Shown: positions 1 through 11,925, counted from the stretch's first letter. The stretch: DNA of 64,000 nt from Magnetospirillum sp. XM-1 (GCF_001511835.1 NZ_LN997848.1:1302001-1366000), one strand, 5' to 3'. A program made the numbers and translations. The notes: generated by a model from the sequence alone, not told the origin.

Positions 1-2
1 AC

Positions 3-194
3 TCAATAGGACGTCGGGGCGGCGGTGGATGCCGGCGGCGCGGCGGGCTGGGGCGCTTCTTCCGCGCCCTCGGGAACGTGGCCCCACATGAACAGGATCA
101 CCACCAGCACCGCAACGACCATGGTGACCATGATGAAATAGCGGATCAGCCCGTAGTCGCGGGTCATCTCGGCGAGATCCTGAAACGCATTCAT
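3..194 (-). CDS. Small single-pass membrane protein, unknown function
   Basis: A 63-residue protein with one hydrophobic stretch (about residues 19-41, rich in V/I/L/M) followed by a Pro/Ala-rich tail that ends with SY. The start at 194 is chosen over an upstream in-frame ATG because an AAGGTGG Shine-Dalgarno-like sequence lies just before it. It lies about 70 bp downstream of, and in the same direction as, the DUF721 gene. I do not recognise a family. The topology (short N-terminus, one membrane segment, disordered tail) suggests a small accessory membrane protein, but nothing in the sequence gives a function. Confidence 0.6.
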   Translation of the reverse strand: MNAFQDLAEMTRDYGLIRYFIMVTMVVAVLVVILFMWGHVPEGAEEAPQPAAPPASTAAPTSY

Positions 195-263
195 CCGGCC
201 ACCTTCGTGCGGCACTCGGTGTTGTGGAACAGTATATGGGATGGGGTTAGCATTTGGTTAGCC

Positions 264-758
264 CTATCCTTGGGCCAGCCGGCGGCCCAGGCGCTCCAGC
301 ACGTCGCGCAATTCCGGGTCCTCCACCTGGGCCAGCCGGTCCAGCGCGGGCGGCGGCGAGGAGGGGGCGGCGGGCCTGGCGGCCGGCGGCTTGCCGGATT
401 CGGGCAGGGGGCCCTGGCGCAGTTTCAGGCGCGCCACCGCCTTCCAGCCGAAATAGCCGTTGATGCGCTCCAGGATCAGCGGTTCCAGGTGCTGCATCTC
501 GAGCGCGAAGGCGCCTGAATCCACCTTGACCGTCAAGGTGCCCTCGGTGCGCTCCTTCGGCGGGAACTTGATGCCCAGCGGCAGGGTGTGGCTGGCCACG
601 GCGCTGCCCACGATGGCCGGCCAGTCCACCACCAGGGTGCCGCCGGCGAAGCCGTGCCGGCCGAAGACGGGCCGCGTGACCCGGTCGCTGGGCACGGCGA
701 TGGACACCAATCCATGGGTGCGGCGCTCGTCGGATGTCTTGGTCTTTGCATCGGCCAT
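264..758 (-). CDS. DUF721 / DciA-like protein
   Basis: A 164-residue protein with the DUF721 core: the segment DWPAIVG, then GTLTVKVDSGAFALEMQHL and LEPLILERIN, which match the pattern of this family closely. The C-terminus is Pro/Ala-rich and ends in a short charged helix. DUF721 proteins are related to DciA, which assists loading of the replicative helicase DnaB in bacteria lacking DnaC. That role is known for the family, not shown here. The gene is divergent from mutY with only 45 bp between the start codons, an arrangement common in alphaproteobacteria. The start at 758 (MADAK) is the ATG nearest the conserved region. Confidence 0.8.
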   Translation of the reverse strand: MADAKTKTSDERRTHGLVSIAVPSDRVTRPVFGRHGFAGGTLVVDWPAIVGSAVASHTLPLGIKFPPKERTEGTLTVKVDSGAFALEMQHLEPLILERINGYFGWKAVARLKLRQGPLPESGKPPAARPAAPSSPPPALDRLAQVEDPELRDVLERLGRRLAQG

Positions 759-803
759 GGCCTCAGCATACCCGAGGGCGGGAATTTGCACTATGGTCGG
801 GGC

Positions 804-1874
804 ATGCTCGATGCCGACCTCGCCCCGATCCTGCTTTCCTGGTACGACCGCGACCGCCGCGCCCTGCCGTGGCGCTACGCTCCCGGGGCGGCCGCCGACC
901 CCTATCACGTCTGGCTGTCCGAGGTGATGCTGCAGCAGACCACCGTGGCGGCGGTGATTCCCTATTTCCGGGATTTCACCCGCCGCTGGCCCCGCGTCGA
1001 GGATCTGGCCGCCGCGCCGGTGGACGACGTGATGGCCGCCTGGGCGGGCCTGGGCTATTACGCAAGGGCGCGCAACCTGCACGCCTGCGCCAAGCGGGTG
1101 GCGGAATGGCGGGGCGGGCGCTTTCCCGACGACGAGGAATCCCTGCGCCAGCTGCCGGGAATCGGCGAGTACACCGCAGCAGCCATCGCCGCCATCGCCT
1201 TCGGCAAGCGGGCGGTGGTGGTGGACGGCAACGTAGAACGGGTGATGGCGCGGATGTTCGCCGTTTCCGAGCCGCTACCGGCCTCCAAGCCGCGCCTCAA
1301 GGAGCTGGCGGCCTCGCTGACGCCAGAGTTTCGTCCGGGCGATTACGCCCAGGCGGTGATGGACCTGGGCGCCACCATCTGCACGCCGAAAAGCCCGGCC
1401 TGCGGCCTTTGCCCCTGGCGGTCCGCCTGCCGCGCCCAAGGGTTGGGCATCGCCGAGACCCTGCCGGCCAAGACGGCTAGGCCCGAGCGCCCGACGCGCA
1501 AGGGCGTCGCCTTCTGGCTGACGGCGCCCGACGGTTCGGTGCTGCTGCGCCGCCGTCCCCCTACGGGTTTGCTGGGCGGCATGATGGAATTTCCCTCCAC
1601 CGAATGGCGGGACTCCGGGTGGAGCCTGGACGAGGCGGTGCCGGCCGCGCCGCTGGCGCCGAAATCGTGGACGCTGCTGCCCGGGCTGGTGACCCACACC
1701 TTCACCCATTTTCATCTGGAACTGGCCGTCGCCGCCGGGCGCACCCCTGCCCAGGCGGCGGTTCGTGGTGTATGGTGCCCGCTGGACCGGCTGGAGGACC
1801 AGGCGCTGCCCACCCTGATGCGCAAGGTGGCCCGCCACGCTTTGGCCAAGGCTTATTCGAGGAACCGGGAATGA
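804..1874 (+). CDS. mutY: A/G-specific adenine DNA glycosylase MutY
   Basis: A 356-residue base-excision repair enzyme that removes adenine mispaired with 8-oxoguanine. Visible motifs are SEVMLQQTTV near the N-terminus (catalytic Glu region), the helix-hairpin-helix LPGIGEYTAAAI, the catalytic Asp in VVDGNVERVMAR, and a C-X6-C-X2-C-X5-C [4Fe-4S] loop (CTPKSPACGLCPWRSAC). A NUDIX-like 8-oxoG recognition domain follows (about residues 230-350). The ATG at 804 gives the usual N-terminus just before WYDRDRRALPWR. The open frame extends further upstream but without family similarity. It overlaps the next gene by 4 bp (ATGA), so the two are probably translationally coupled. Confidence 0.95.
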   Translation: MLDADLAPILLSWYDRDRRALPWRYAPGAAADPYHVWLSEVMLQQTTVAAVIPYFRDFTRRWPRVEDLAAAPVDDVMAAWAGLGYYARARNLHACAKRVAEWRGGRFPDDEESLRQLPGIGEYTAAAIAAIAFGKRAVVVDGNVERVMARMFAVSEPLPASKPRLKELAASLTPEFRPGDYAQAVMDLGATICTPKSPACGLCPWRSACRAQGLGIAETLPAKTARPERPTRKGVAFWLTAPDGSVLLRRRPPTGLLGGMMEFPSTEWRDSGWSLDEAVPAAPLAPKSWTLLPGLVTHTFTHFHLELAVAAGRTPAQAAVRGVWCPLDRLEDQALPTLMRKVARHALAKAYSRNRE

Positions 1875-2506
1875 CGATGCGAAAGCTTGCCCTGCTCTGC
1901 GCCCTGTCGCTGGCCGCCGCTACAGCGCTTCCCGCCACCGCCCAGATACGCCAGCCGGGCCGCCCGGCCCAGACGCCCGAGCCTTCCCGGGGCAGCGAGT
2001 TGACCGAGCGCCTGCTGCTGCTGCCCCCTGCCGGCTGGCAGGAGGCCGGCACCGTCCGTGGGCAGAACGCGCTGACCACTCACCTGTTCCCGCCCGGCCA
2101 GAACGCCGAGAAGTGGAACGAGATGCTGTCCATCCAGGTGATGGGCGACGCGCGGGCCGACGCGCGCGAGCACATCCAGCGGATCGTCGAGGCCAGCCGC
2201 ACCAATTGCGAGGCCTCGGGTCCCAGCCCGGTGACCGAGGGGATGGTCAACGGCTATCCGGTCTCGACGTTGACCGTCACCTGCACCAAGGGACGCCAGA
2301 GCGGACTGGGCGGCCTGGTGGCGGTCAAGGCCATCCGGGGCGCCCAGGCGCTCTACGTGGTCCAGCGCATCTGGCGCGGCCAGCCCTTCGAGCGCAATTC
2401 CACCGCGCCGGTGTCAAGCGAGATGCTGAAGGAATGGTCCGAATTCCTGCGCGGCGTCGCGGTCTGCGACGAGGCCGACCCGCAACGGCATCCCTGCCCG
2501 AAGTGA
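1871..2506 (+). CDS. Secreted hypothetical protein, coupled to mutY
   Basis: A 211-residue protein with a clear signal peptide (MRK, then a Leu/Ala-rich core ending at ATA|QIRQ) and a basic Pro-rich segment after cleavage. The mature part contains LLLLPPAGWQEAG, a central region with TCTKGRQSG, and a C-terminal CDEADPQRHPCPK. Four cysteines in the exported part could form disulfides. No family is recognised with confidence. It starts inside the mutY stop codon (ATGA overlap), so the two share a transcript. A periplasmic location is inferred. It is followed by a palindromic repeat and a convergent gene. Confidence 0.7.
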   Translation: MTMRKLALLCALSLAAATALPATAQIRQPGRPAQTPEPSRGSELTERLLLLPPAGWQEAGTVRGQNALTTHLFPPGQNAEKWNEMLSIQVMGDARADAREHIQRIVEASRTNCEASGPSPVTEGMVNGYPVSTLTVTCTKGRQSGLGGLVAVKAIRGAQALYVVQRIWRGQPFERNSTAPVSSEMLKEWSEFLRGVAVCDEADPQRHPCPK

Positions 2507-2507
2507 G

Positions 2508-2561
2508 GGCTCCCCTCCCGACCTCCCCCCGGCTTGCCGGGGGAGGGTTGGGGAGGGGGCC
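2508..2561. repeat. GC-rich palindromic intergenic repeat, family C, copy 1
   Basis: A nearly perfect hairpin of CCCCTCCC/GGGAGGGG type arms around CCCCCGGCTTGCCGGGGG, filling the 64 bp between two convergent genes. A second copy lies at 12131-12179. It may serve as a bidirectional terminator. Confidence 0.75.
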
Positions 2562-2570
2562 TCGACGGCC

Positions 2571-4045
<1,475 letters not shown>

Positions 4046-4063
4046 ATCGCTACAGGTTGTGAT

Positions 4064-4072
4064 TTATCCACA
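4064..4072 (+). promoter_or_regulatory. DnaA box (perfect consensus)
   Basis: TTATCCACA, the strict DnaA consensus, in the gap between rnhB and ccrM and 19 bp from the GANTC cluster. Only one strict box was seen here, so it fits a DnaA-regulated promoter better than an origin. Confidence 0.5.
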
Positions 4073-4186
4073 GGCTTCATATCAAGATGCGGTGATCGAG
4101 GGCGATCACCGCACCCTCAAGCGCCGGGCGCGGGCCTTAAGCCCGCTTGGCTCCCGCGCCATAAGGCGCGCGGCCCCTTGGACCTA

Positions 4187-4211
4187 GCCAAGCCCTTCAG
4201 CGGGGCTTGGC
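4187..4211 (-). terminator. Hairpin after rnhB
   Basis: GCCAAGCCC / GGGCTTGGC form a 9-bp stem with a 7-nt loop, immediately after the rnhB stop codon. There is no good U-run, so it may be an RNA-stabilising stem or a weak terminator. Confidence 0.4.
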
Positions 4212-4212
4212 C

Positions 4213-4818
4213 TTAGAGCAGCACATGTTGGGCCACGGGGGCGAAGGAGCGGCGATGGTGGGGGGTGGGGCCCAGGCGTTTCAGCGCGTCCAGATGCTCG
4301 GCCGTGCCGTATCCGGCGTTCCGCTCCCAGCCGAATTCCGGGTGGGACAGGGCCAGTTCGGCCATCATTGCGTCGCGCCGCACCTTGGCCACCACCGAGG
4401 CGGCGGCGATGGACAGCGAGATGCCGTCGCCGCCCACCACGCAGCGCACCGGGCAGGGGAGTTTCGGCGGCCGGTTGCCGTCCACCAGGGCCAGGGCGCA
4501 ATCGCGGCCCAGCGCGCCATAGGCCCGGCGCATGGCGAGAAAGGTGGCCTGCAGGATGTTGAGGCGGTCGATCTCTTCCACCGAGGCCTCGCCGAAGCCG
4601 ATGATGGCGGTCGCCGGCACCAGTTCGGCCAGTTCCTCGCGGATACGCTTGGACAGCTTCTTCGAATCGTCGAGGCGCTCCAGCAGGGTCTTGGGCAGGC
4701 GGGCGGGGTCCAGGATCACGGCGGCGGTCACCACCGGCCCGGCCAAGGGCCCGCGGCCCACCTCGTCGATACCGCAGACCGCGCCGCCGATCTCAGATTC
4801 CAGAGCCAGGTCCGGCAT
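4213..4818 (-). CDS. rnhB: Ribonuclease HII
   Basis: A 201-residue RNase HII that cleaves the RNA strand of RNA-DNA hybrids and excises single ribonucleotides. Family motifs are GIDEVGRGPLAGPVV (catalytic DE), DSKKLS, the ALVDGN segment (third acidic residue) and SIAAASVVAKVRRDAMM, with GYGTAEHLDAL near the C-terminus. The start at 4818 (MPDLALES) is chosen because GGAGG lies 10 nt upstream. An ATG three codons earlier is too close to that site. The 5' end overlaps the preceding antiporter gene by 26 bp, so the two are co-transcribed. Confidence 0.93.
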   Translation of the reverse strand: MPDLALESEIGGAVCGIDEVGRGPLAGPVVTAAVILDPARLPKTLLERLDDSKKLSKRIREELAELVPATAIIGFGEASVEEIDRLNILQATFLAMRRAYGALGRDCALALVDGNRPPKLPCPVRCVVGGDGISLSIAAASVVAKVRRDAMMAELALSHPEFGWERNAGYGTAEHLDALKRLGPTPHHRRSFAPVAQHVLL

Positions 4819-6097
4819 TGGGATCATCCCTCCATGAGCCGCGATGGGCCAGCATCCGCGCCCGCCGGGCGGTGCGGGCCAGGCTGCGGGCCTCTTCGCC
4901 GTAGAGCCGCGAGACCAGATCGCGGAACGAATGGACATGCACCGCCGCCACCCGGTGCATGCGCCGCATGGTGAACAGCCAGAAGGGCGACAGCACCAGG
5001 GACAGCACGGTGACGGCCACCACCAGCTTGGTCTCCTGGGCGCTGATCAGCTTTACCGCCTTGCCGGTCTCGGCCAGCAGGAACGAGAACTCGCCGATCT
5101 GGGCCAGGGCGACGCCGGCCAGGAAGGCGCTGGGCCAGTCCTGGCGGGCGAGGCGCAGCGCCGTGACGTTGAGCGCTGTCTTGAACAGGGTGACCATGGC
5201 CAGCAGGGTGAGAACGGTGCCGAGATTCTTCCAGATGAACTTGAAGTCGAGCAGCAGCCCGATGGACAGGAAGAACACCATCAGCAGCACGCTGCCGATG
5301 GGCTGGGCGCGCTTTAAGAGCACGTCGCGCTGGGCGGAATTGCCCAGCACCACGCCGCCCAGGAAGGCGCCGTAGGCCGGCGACAGGTCGAGAACGCCCG
5401 ACACCGCCGCCGTGCCGAAGCACCAGGCGAGCGCCGACAGGGTGGCCAGGTCGGAATCCCGGGACAGCCGGGCGGTGAGCGGCAGGTCGACCCGGCGCTT
5501 GGACAGCCACCAGAACAGCACCGCCAGGAACAGCACCGAAAGGACCACCCGGGCCATGTCGGCGGGCAGCAGCGCCTTGGTCTGCAGGGATTCCAGCACC
5601 AGCATCATGGGCACCACCGCCATGTCCTGGGCGATCAGGATGCCCAGCGTGGTGCGCCCCACCGGCGTGTCCAGCTCGTCCGAGGCCTCCAGCACCTTGA
5701 TCACCACGGCGGTGGACGACACCGCCACGGCGCAGCCCAGCACCACCGAGAGCCCCAGGCTCCAGCCCAGGACGTGGCGCAGCGCCAGGGCGGTGCCGAC
5801 GCTGCCCATGATCTGCAGCAGCGTGGTGAACACCGCCGTCTTCCACACGCCCAGGAAGCGCGAGATGTCCAGTTTCATGCCGATGACGAACAGCAGCATC
5901 AGCACGCCGAATTCGGCCAGGACGGCCACGGCGTCGCGGTTGCTGACCAGTCCGAAGCCGCTCGGCCCCAGCACCACGCCGGCCAGGATGTAGCCGACGA
6001 TGGCCGGCTGCCTCAGGCGCGCCATCAGTCCGCCGCACAGCACGGCGGCCAGGGCGACGATGGCGGCATAGGTCAGTTCGGGATGATGCAAATCCAT
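4793..6097 (-). CDS. CPA2-family cation:proton antiporter (KefB-like membrane domain)
   Basis: A 434-residue integral membrane protein with about 12 hydrophobic segments and typical Na+/H+ exchanger (CPA2) signatures: RLRQPAIVGYILAGVVLGPSGFG, the ELDTPVGRTTLGILIAQD segment and SPAYGAFLGGVVLGNS. It would exchange K+ or Na+ for H+ across the inner membrane. The cytoplasmic C-terminus is short (about 45 residues, basic) and lacks the TrkA-N/RCK domain of full-length KefB/KefC. It therefore resembles short antiporters that work without built-in nucleotide gating or with a separate partner. It lies 9 bp after a TetR-type regulator on the same strand, so it is likely under that control. Confidence 0.88.
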   Translation of the reverse strand: MDLHHPELTYAAIVALAAVLCGGLMARLRQPAIVGYILAGVVLGPSGFGLVSNRDAVAVLAEFGVLMLLFVIGMKLDISRFLGVWKTAVFTTLLQIMGSVGTALALRHVLGWSLGLSVVLGCAVAVSSTAVVIKVLEASDELDTPVGRTTLGILIAQDMAVVPMMLVLESLQTKALLPADMARVVLSVLFLAVLFWWLSKRRVDLPLTARLSRDSDLATLSALAWCFGTAAVSGVLDLSPAYGAFLGGVVLGNSAQRDVLLKRAQPIGSVLLMVFFLSIGLLLDFKFIWKNLGTVLTLLAMVTLFKTALNVTALRLARQDWPSAFLAGVALAQIGEFSFLLAETGKAVKLISAQETKLVVAVTVLSLVLSPFWLFTMRRMHRVAAVHVHSFRDLVSRLYGEEARSLARTARRARMLAHRGSWRDDPNAGPGSGI

Positions 6098-6106
6098 GGC
6101 GGAAGG

Positions 6107-6685
6107 CTACAGCATGCGCACGGCCATGAACTTGGCCTCGGCGGCGGCGAGCGAATCGCCGGCGATGGTGGCGTCGGCGATGGCGCCCTCCTTCAGCAGG
6201 ACCAGGCGCCGCGCCAGGCGTTCCGGCTCGGGCAGTTCCGCCTTGTGGCACATCTCGCCCAGGGTCTCGACGATGCGCCGCTTGTGATCGGCGGCGACCC
6301 GGTGGATGGGGTCGTTGGCCTCGGCGTATTCGGCGGCCGCCTTGACGAAGGGACAGCCGCGAAACGCCTCGGGCTCGGCGCCGCCGATGGCGGCTTCGCC
6401 CCGGAACCACTCGCCCAGCGCCTCGAACATGTTCAGCACCTGGGCGCGCGGCGTGCCGCCCATGGCCTGCATACGGCCGAACAGCCAGTCGCGGAACTGC
6501 CGGTCGCGCAGTTCCAGCGCCGCCACGATCAGGTCCTCCTTGGACTTGAAGTGGTGATAGAGCGTCATCTTGGTCAGCCCGGCCGCGTCCAGGATGGCGG
6601 CGATGCCGGTGGCGTGGAAGCCGTCGCGCAGGAACAGGCGGAGCGCCGCCAGCACCAGATCGTCGCGGCGAGAGGGAGGAGGCAT
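6107..6685 (-). CDS. TetR/AcrR-family transcriptional regulator
   Basis: A 192-residue repressor. The N-terminal helix-turn-helix is [26 protein letters not shown] (about residues 28-52), a textbook TetR motif. The remaining all-helical region is the ligand/dimer domain and contains FRGCPFV with a cysteine, a segment seen in TetR regulators of the YcdC/AcrR type. The gene is divergent from rlmN and directly upstream of the antiporter. A dyad (GACC-N4-GGTC) lies 18 bp before its start. Inferred: it represses itself and the downstream antiporter. The inducer is unknown. Confidence 0.88.
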   Translation of the reverse strand: MPPPSRRDDLVLAALRLFLRDGFHATGIAAILDAAGLTKMTLYHHFKSKEDLIVAALELRDRQFRDWLFGRMQAMGGTPRAQVLNMFEALGEWFRGEAAIGGAEPEAFRGCPFVKAAAEYAEANDPIHRVAADHKRRIVETLGEMCHKAELPEPERLARRLVLLKEGAIADATIAGDSLAAAEAKFMAVRML

Positions 6686-6702
6686 CCGTCATCTCCTTTC
6701 TA

Positions 6703-6714
6703 GACCAACCGGTC
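6703..6714. promoter_or_regulatory. Candidate TetR operator
   Basis: GACCAACCGGTC is a GACC-N4-GGTC dyad just upstream of the TetR gene, in the divergent gap to rlmN. TetR repressors commonly bind such dyads in their own promoter. Assignment is by position and symmetry only. Confidence 0.45.
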
Positions 6715-6812
6715 GGGCAAGCATGATGCCAGCTTGGCGTCAGGTTCCACAACACCCCTTTGCGCACGCCGCCATTGCTTTAGGACGCGCCGATCCTTAT
6801 GTGTTGCCCACC

Positions 6813-7940
6813 ATGGACGACACCAAGACCAATCTTATCGGCCTGTCGCGCGACCAGTTGATCGCCGAGATGGCCCAAATCGGCGAGAAGCCCTTCCGCG
6901 CCAAGCAGCTGTGGCACTGGATGTACAATCGCGGCGAGACCGATTTCGCCAAGATGACCTCCATCTCCAAGACCATGCAGGGTCATCTGGCCGAGCGCTA
7001 TGTGGTGCGCCGCCCGCAGGTGACCAAGGAGCTGACCAGCACCGACACCACCCGCAAGTGGCTGCTGAAGTTCGACGACGGCCACGAGGCCGAGACCGTC
7101 TACATCCCCGACGCCGACGAGGAGCGCGGCGCGGTGTGCATCTCCACCCAGGTGGGCTGCACGCTGACCTGCCGCTTCTGCCATACCGGCACCCAGCTCT
7201 TGGTGCGCAACCTGTCGGCGGCCGAGATCGTCGGGCAGTTCATGGTGGCCCGCGATTCCTATGGCGAGTGGCCGACGCCCGACGACGGCGGCCGCCTCTT
7301 GTCCAACATCGTGGTGATGGGCATGGGCGAGCCCCTCTACAATTTCGAGAACGTCGCCACGGCGCTGGAAATCGCCATGGACGGCGAAGGCATCGGCATC
7401 TCAAAGCGGCGCATCACGCTGTCCACCTCGGGCGTGGTGCCCATGATGAAGGAATGCGGCGAGCGGCTCGGCGTCAACCTCGCCATCTCGCTGCACGCGG
7501 TGACCGACGAGATCCGCGACCGCATCATGCCCATCAACAAGAAGTACCCCTTGAAGGAGCTGATGGCCGCCTGCCGCGACTATCCCGGCGCCTCCAACGC
7601 CCGGCGCATCACCTTCGAATACATCATGCTGAAGGGGGTCAACGATTCGCCGGCCGACGCCCGCGCCCTGATCAAGCTGGTCAGGGGCCTGCCGGCCAAG
7701 TTCAACCTGATCCCGTTCAATCCCTGGCCGGGCTCGGAGTTCGAGACCCCCGACATCAAGACCACCAAGGCGTTCTCGGACATCTTGCAAGATGCCGGCT
7801 ATTCCGCCCCCATCCGCATGCCCCGGGGCCGCGACATCCTGGCCGCCTGCGGCCAGCTGCGCTCGGAAAGCCAGCGGGAGCGGGCCAGCCTCGCCAAGGC
7901 CCGCGCCGCCCAGGGGATCGCGGACGAGCACCACGGGTAG
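6813..7940 (+). CDS. rlmN: Dual-specificity RNA methyltransferase RlmN
   Basis: A 375-residue radical-SAM enzyme that methylates C2 of A2503 in 23S rRNA and A37 in some tRNAs. The radical-SAM cluster motif is CTLTCRFC (C-X3-C-X2-C), preceded by [10 protein letters not shown]. The conserved [24 protein letters not shown] and the C-terminal ILAACGQLR, which carries the cysteine that is methylated in the mechanism, are all present. The ATG at 6813 begins [16 protein letters not shown] four codons upstream is possible, and no clear Shine-Dalgarno distinguishes them. It is followed by a family-A palindromic repeat. Confidence 0.95.
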   Translation: MDDTKTNLIGLSRDQLIAEMAQIGEKPFRAKQLWHWMYNRGETDFAKMTSISKTMQGHLAERYVVRRPQVTKELTSTDTTRKWLLKFDDGHEAETVYIPDADEERGAVCISTQVGCTLTCRFCHTGTQLLVRNLSAAEIVGQFMVARDSYGEWPTPDDGGRLLSNIVVMGMGEPLYNFENVATALEIAMDGEGIGISKRRITLSTSGVVPMMKECGERLGVNLAISLHAVTDEIRDRIMPINKKYPLKELMAACRDYPGASNARRITFEYIMLKGVNDSPADARALIKLVRGLPAKFNLIPFNPWPGSEFETPDIKTTKAFSDILQDAGYSAPIRMPRGRDILAACGQLRSESQRERASLAKARAAQGIADEHHG

Positions 7941-7943
7941 GAT

Positions 7944-7997
7944 GCGGCCGGGACGGCCGCGCTCCATACCATATTGGAGCGCGGGCATCCTGCCCGC
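7944..7997. repeat. REP-like repeat family A, cluster 1 (two units)
   Basis: Two inverted 22-bp units (7944-7965 and 7976-7997) built on GCGGSCGKSAYGCCCGCGCTCC and its complement, between rlmN and argG. The same units occur at four other intergenic places in this window. Confidence 0.85.
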
Positions 7998-8091
7998 ATG
8001 ACGGTCGGGACGGAGACGAACCTTGCCTCGGGCGCGGCTTTGCCTATACTGCGCCGCCAAATCCCTCCCCCATCTCGGAAAGGCGTTTGCC

Positions 8092-9306
<1,215 letters not shown>

Positions 9307-9339
9307 GTAGAATACCTTATGCGCGATTGTTTGTTTGGA

Positions 9340-9368
9340 GGGCCCCGCCATGGCGGGGCCCTTTCCTT
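9340..9368 (+). terminator. Rho-independent terminator of argG
   Basis: A perfect 22-bp palindrome (GGGCCCCGCCA and its complement) at 9340-9361, followed by TTTCCTT, 33 bp after the argG stop codon. Confidence 0.8.
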
Positions 9369-9441
9369 ATGGGGAATTTGATCTATCCGCTTTACGTCCC
9401 CAATCACCTTTTATACCATTGGTTAAGGCCTCTCCCCCGGA

Positions 9442-11925
9442 ATGGTAGTTTTCTTGCCCCCCGCCACCGCCAGCAGCTCAAGCCTCTCCGCCAAGCCCCT
9501 GAAGTGGTGGCCGCTGGCGCTGTGGGTCGCCGCCATGGCGGTCGTCGTCGTCTGGTCCGCCATGACCGTCATCCGCGACCGCGAGGCCTTTCTGGCCCAG
9601 GCGGCCTTCCGCACCCAATCCATGGCCGACCTCGCCGCCGAGCAGGTGCTGCGCACCGTCGAGGGCGCCGATACCGCGCTTCAGGCTGCCCGCATCCAGT
9701 TTCGCAGCATGGGCGACTGGGACGCGGTGTCCAAGGACCGCAAGACCTGGCAGATGCTCCGTGACTACGCGGATGCGCTGTCGGCCGTCCCCATCCTCTA
9801 TCTGGTGGATCAGACCGGGGCGATCCGGCTGCACGGCCAGAGCTTTCCTTTCCGGCCGTTGTCCATCGCCGAGCGGGAATATTTCAAGCTCCACCGGGAC
9901 ACCCCCGCCGACATGGCCCAGGTCAGCGCACCTGTCATCGGTGCGGTCACCGGCAATCAGGTCATCATCGTCAGCCGCCGGCTGTTCAATCCCGATGGCG
10001 GTTTCGCCGGCGTGGCCGGCGCAACCATGAGGGCCGACGCCTTCCAGGCGTTCTTTCAGACGCTTAGCCTGGGCGACGGCTCCATCGTCAACCTGCAGCG
10101 CGGCGACGGCGTCATCCTGGCCCGCCACCCCGTCAGGGACGGGGCCGTGGGCTCGAAGGTCGACAATTCCAAGGTCTTTCCCGCCATTTCCGAAGGCGGC
10201 GTCAAGGGAACCGCGGTTACCACCTCGCCCCTGGACGGGGTGGCCCGGGTCACGGCGTTCCGGCGCATCGAGCGATACGGCCTGGTGCTCATCGCCGCCA
10301 TTCCGGTGGAAACCGTGCTGGGCGAGTGGCGGCGCCAGACGATCCGCCTGGCCGGCATGGTGGGAACGGGCATCCTGTCGCTCACCGCGCTGTTCGTGAT
10401 GCTGCTGCGGCGCTATCACAACGAGGTCGCGGCCCGCACCGAGCTCAAGAACAGCGAGGCGACCTTAAGCCGCGCCCAAAGTGTCGCCCATATCGGCTCG
10501 TGGCAGGTGGAATTGCCCACCGACCGGGTCCGCTGGTCGGAGGAGACCTACCGCATCTTCGGCCTTTCTCCGGGGATTCCGGTTTCCATGGCCGCCGTGA
10601 TGGAGATGATTCATCCCGAGGACCGCGAACGGGTGCGCGAGGGGCTGGACGCTCTCAGGGGCGGCGGCGGCTTCGAGGTGGAGCATCGCATCATCGCCGC
10701 CAGCGGCGAGGTTAAATGGGTGACGGCCCGCGCCCAGATCACCAAATCCGAGACGGGAGAGCCGCTGGAGATCCTGGGCACCGTCCAGGACATCACCGAG
10801 AAGATGCGGGCCGAAACCGCCATCCGCGAGCACCAGGCCCTGCTGCTGGAGGTCCAGAGCGTCGCCAACCTGGGCTATTACGATTACGACATGCGGACTG
10901 ACCGCTGGCGTTCGTCGCCGATCCTCGACGAGATTTTCGGCATCGGCCCCGATTATCCCCGCAGCGGCCAGGGCTGGCTCGATCTCGTGACTCCCGACAT
11001 GAGGGCCGAAATGGCGGCCTATCTGGGCGAGGTCCAGGCCGGCGACCACGATTTCGACAGAGCCTACACCATCACCCGCCACGGCGACCGAGCCCCGCGC
11101 TGGGTGGCCGGCCTGGGCAAGGTCGAGCGCGACGCCGACGGCAAGCCGGTCCGCATGGTCGGCACCATCAGAGACATCACCGAACAGCGCCGCGCCGAGC
11201 AGGAATTGCGCGACAAGGCCGCCGAACTGGAGCGCTCCAACACCGAGCTCGAGCAGTTCGCCTATGTGGCCAGCCATGACCTGCGCGAGCCGTTGCGCAT
11301 GGTCTCCTCCTACGTGGACCTGCTGGCCCGGCGTTACGGCGACAAGCTGGGCGACGACGCCCGCGAGTTCATCGCCTTCGCCAAGGACGGCGCGTCGCGC
11401 ATGGATCGCCTGATCCTCGACCTCCTGGAATACTCCCGCATCGGCCGCATCACCCGGCCCATGCTGCCGGTGGCCCTGGGGCCGGTGGTGGAGCGGGCCT
11501 TGCGCGCCCTGGCGCCCAAGATCGAGGAAAGCGGCGCCGAAATCGCCACGCCGCCCGAAGTCCTGCCCACCGTGCTGGGCGACGGCGAGGAACTGATGCG
11601 TCTGTTCCAGAACCTGATCGGCAACGCCATCAAGTACCGCTCGCCCGAGCGTGCGCCGGTGATCTCCATCGAAGCCGAGAACACCGGCAAGGAGTGGATC
11701 ATCACCGTGGTCGACAACGGCATCGGCATCGAGCCCAAGTATTACGACCGCGTCTTCCTGATCTTCCAGCGCCTGCACCGCCGGGGCGAATTCGAAGGCA
11801 CCGGCATCGGGCTGGCCGTCTGCAAGAAGATCGTCGAGCACCATGGCGGCCGCATTTGGGTGACCTCCACCCCCGGCGAAGGCACCCGCTTCTCGGTCAC
11901 CCTGCCGCCCATCGGGCAGGTGTAG
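9442..11925 (+). CDS. Membrane sensor histidine kinase with Cache-like and two PAS domains
   Basis: An 827-residue sensor kinase. Two membrane segments (about 22-42 and 303-324) enclose a periplasmic domain of roughly 260 residues that looks like a double-Cache sensor. Two PAS/PAC modules follow (about 340-455, ending GTVQDITEKMRAE, and 460-580, ending GTIRDITEQRRAE). After a coiled coil comes the HisKA H-box YVASHDLREPLRMV (His near residue 613) and the ATPase domain with N box NLIGNAIKY, DNGIGI and GTGIGLAVCKKIVEHHGG. The H-box and C-terminus are of the phytochrome-like type. No response regulator or receiver domain is adjacent, so it is an orphan kinase. Signal and output are unknown. Confidence 0.9.
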   Translation: MVVFLPPATASSSSLSAKPLKWWPLALWVAAMAVVVVWSAMTVIRDREAFLAQAAFRTQSMADLAAEQVLRTVEGADTALQAARIQFRSMGDWDAVSKDRKTWQMLRDYADALSAVPILYLVDQTGAIRLHGQSFPFRPLSIAEREYFKLHRDTPADMAQVSAPVIGAVTGNQVIIVSRRLFNPDGGFAGVAGATMRADAFQAFFQTLSLGDGSIVNLQRGDGVILARHPVRDGAVGSKVDNSKVFPAISEGGVKGTAVTTSPLDGVARVTAFRRIERYGLVLIAAIPVETVLGEWRRQTIRLAGMVGTGILSLTALFVMLLRRYHNEVAARTELKNSEATLSRAQSVAHIGSWQVELPTDRVRWSEETYRIFGLSPGIPVSMAAVMEMIHPEDRERVREGLDALRGGGGFEVEHRIIAASGEVKWVTARAQITKSETGEPLEILGTVQDITEKMRAETAIREHQALLLEVQSVANLGYYDYDMRTDRWRSSPILDEIFGIGPDYPRSGQGWLDLVTPDMRAEMAAYLGEVQAGDHDFDRAYTITRHGDRAPRWVAGLGKVERDADGKPVRMVGTIRDITEQRRAEQELRDKAAELERSNTELEQFAYVASHDLREPLRMVSSYVDLLARRYGDKLGDDAREFIAFAKDGASRMDRLILDLLEYSRIGRITRPMLPVALGPVVERALRALAPKIEESGAEIATPPEVLPTVLGDGEELMRLFQNLIGNAIKYRSPERAPVISIEAENTGKEWIITVVDNGIGIEPKYYDRVFLIFQRLHRRGEFEGTGIGLAVCKKIVEHHGGRIWVTSTPGEGTRFSVTLPPIGQV

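Noticed and set aside
4213..4938. Longer rnhB start at 4938
   Set aside because: The extra N-terminus is Arg/Pro/Ala-rich antiporter shadow, and GGAGG is correctly spaced for the start at 4818.
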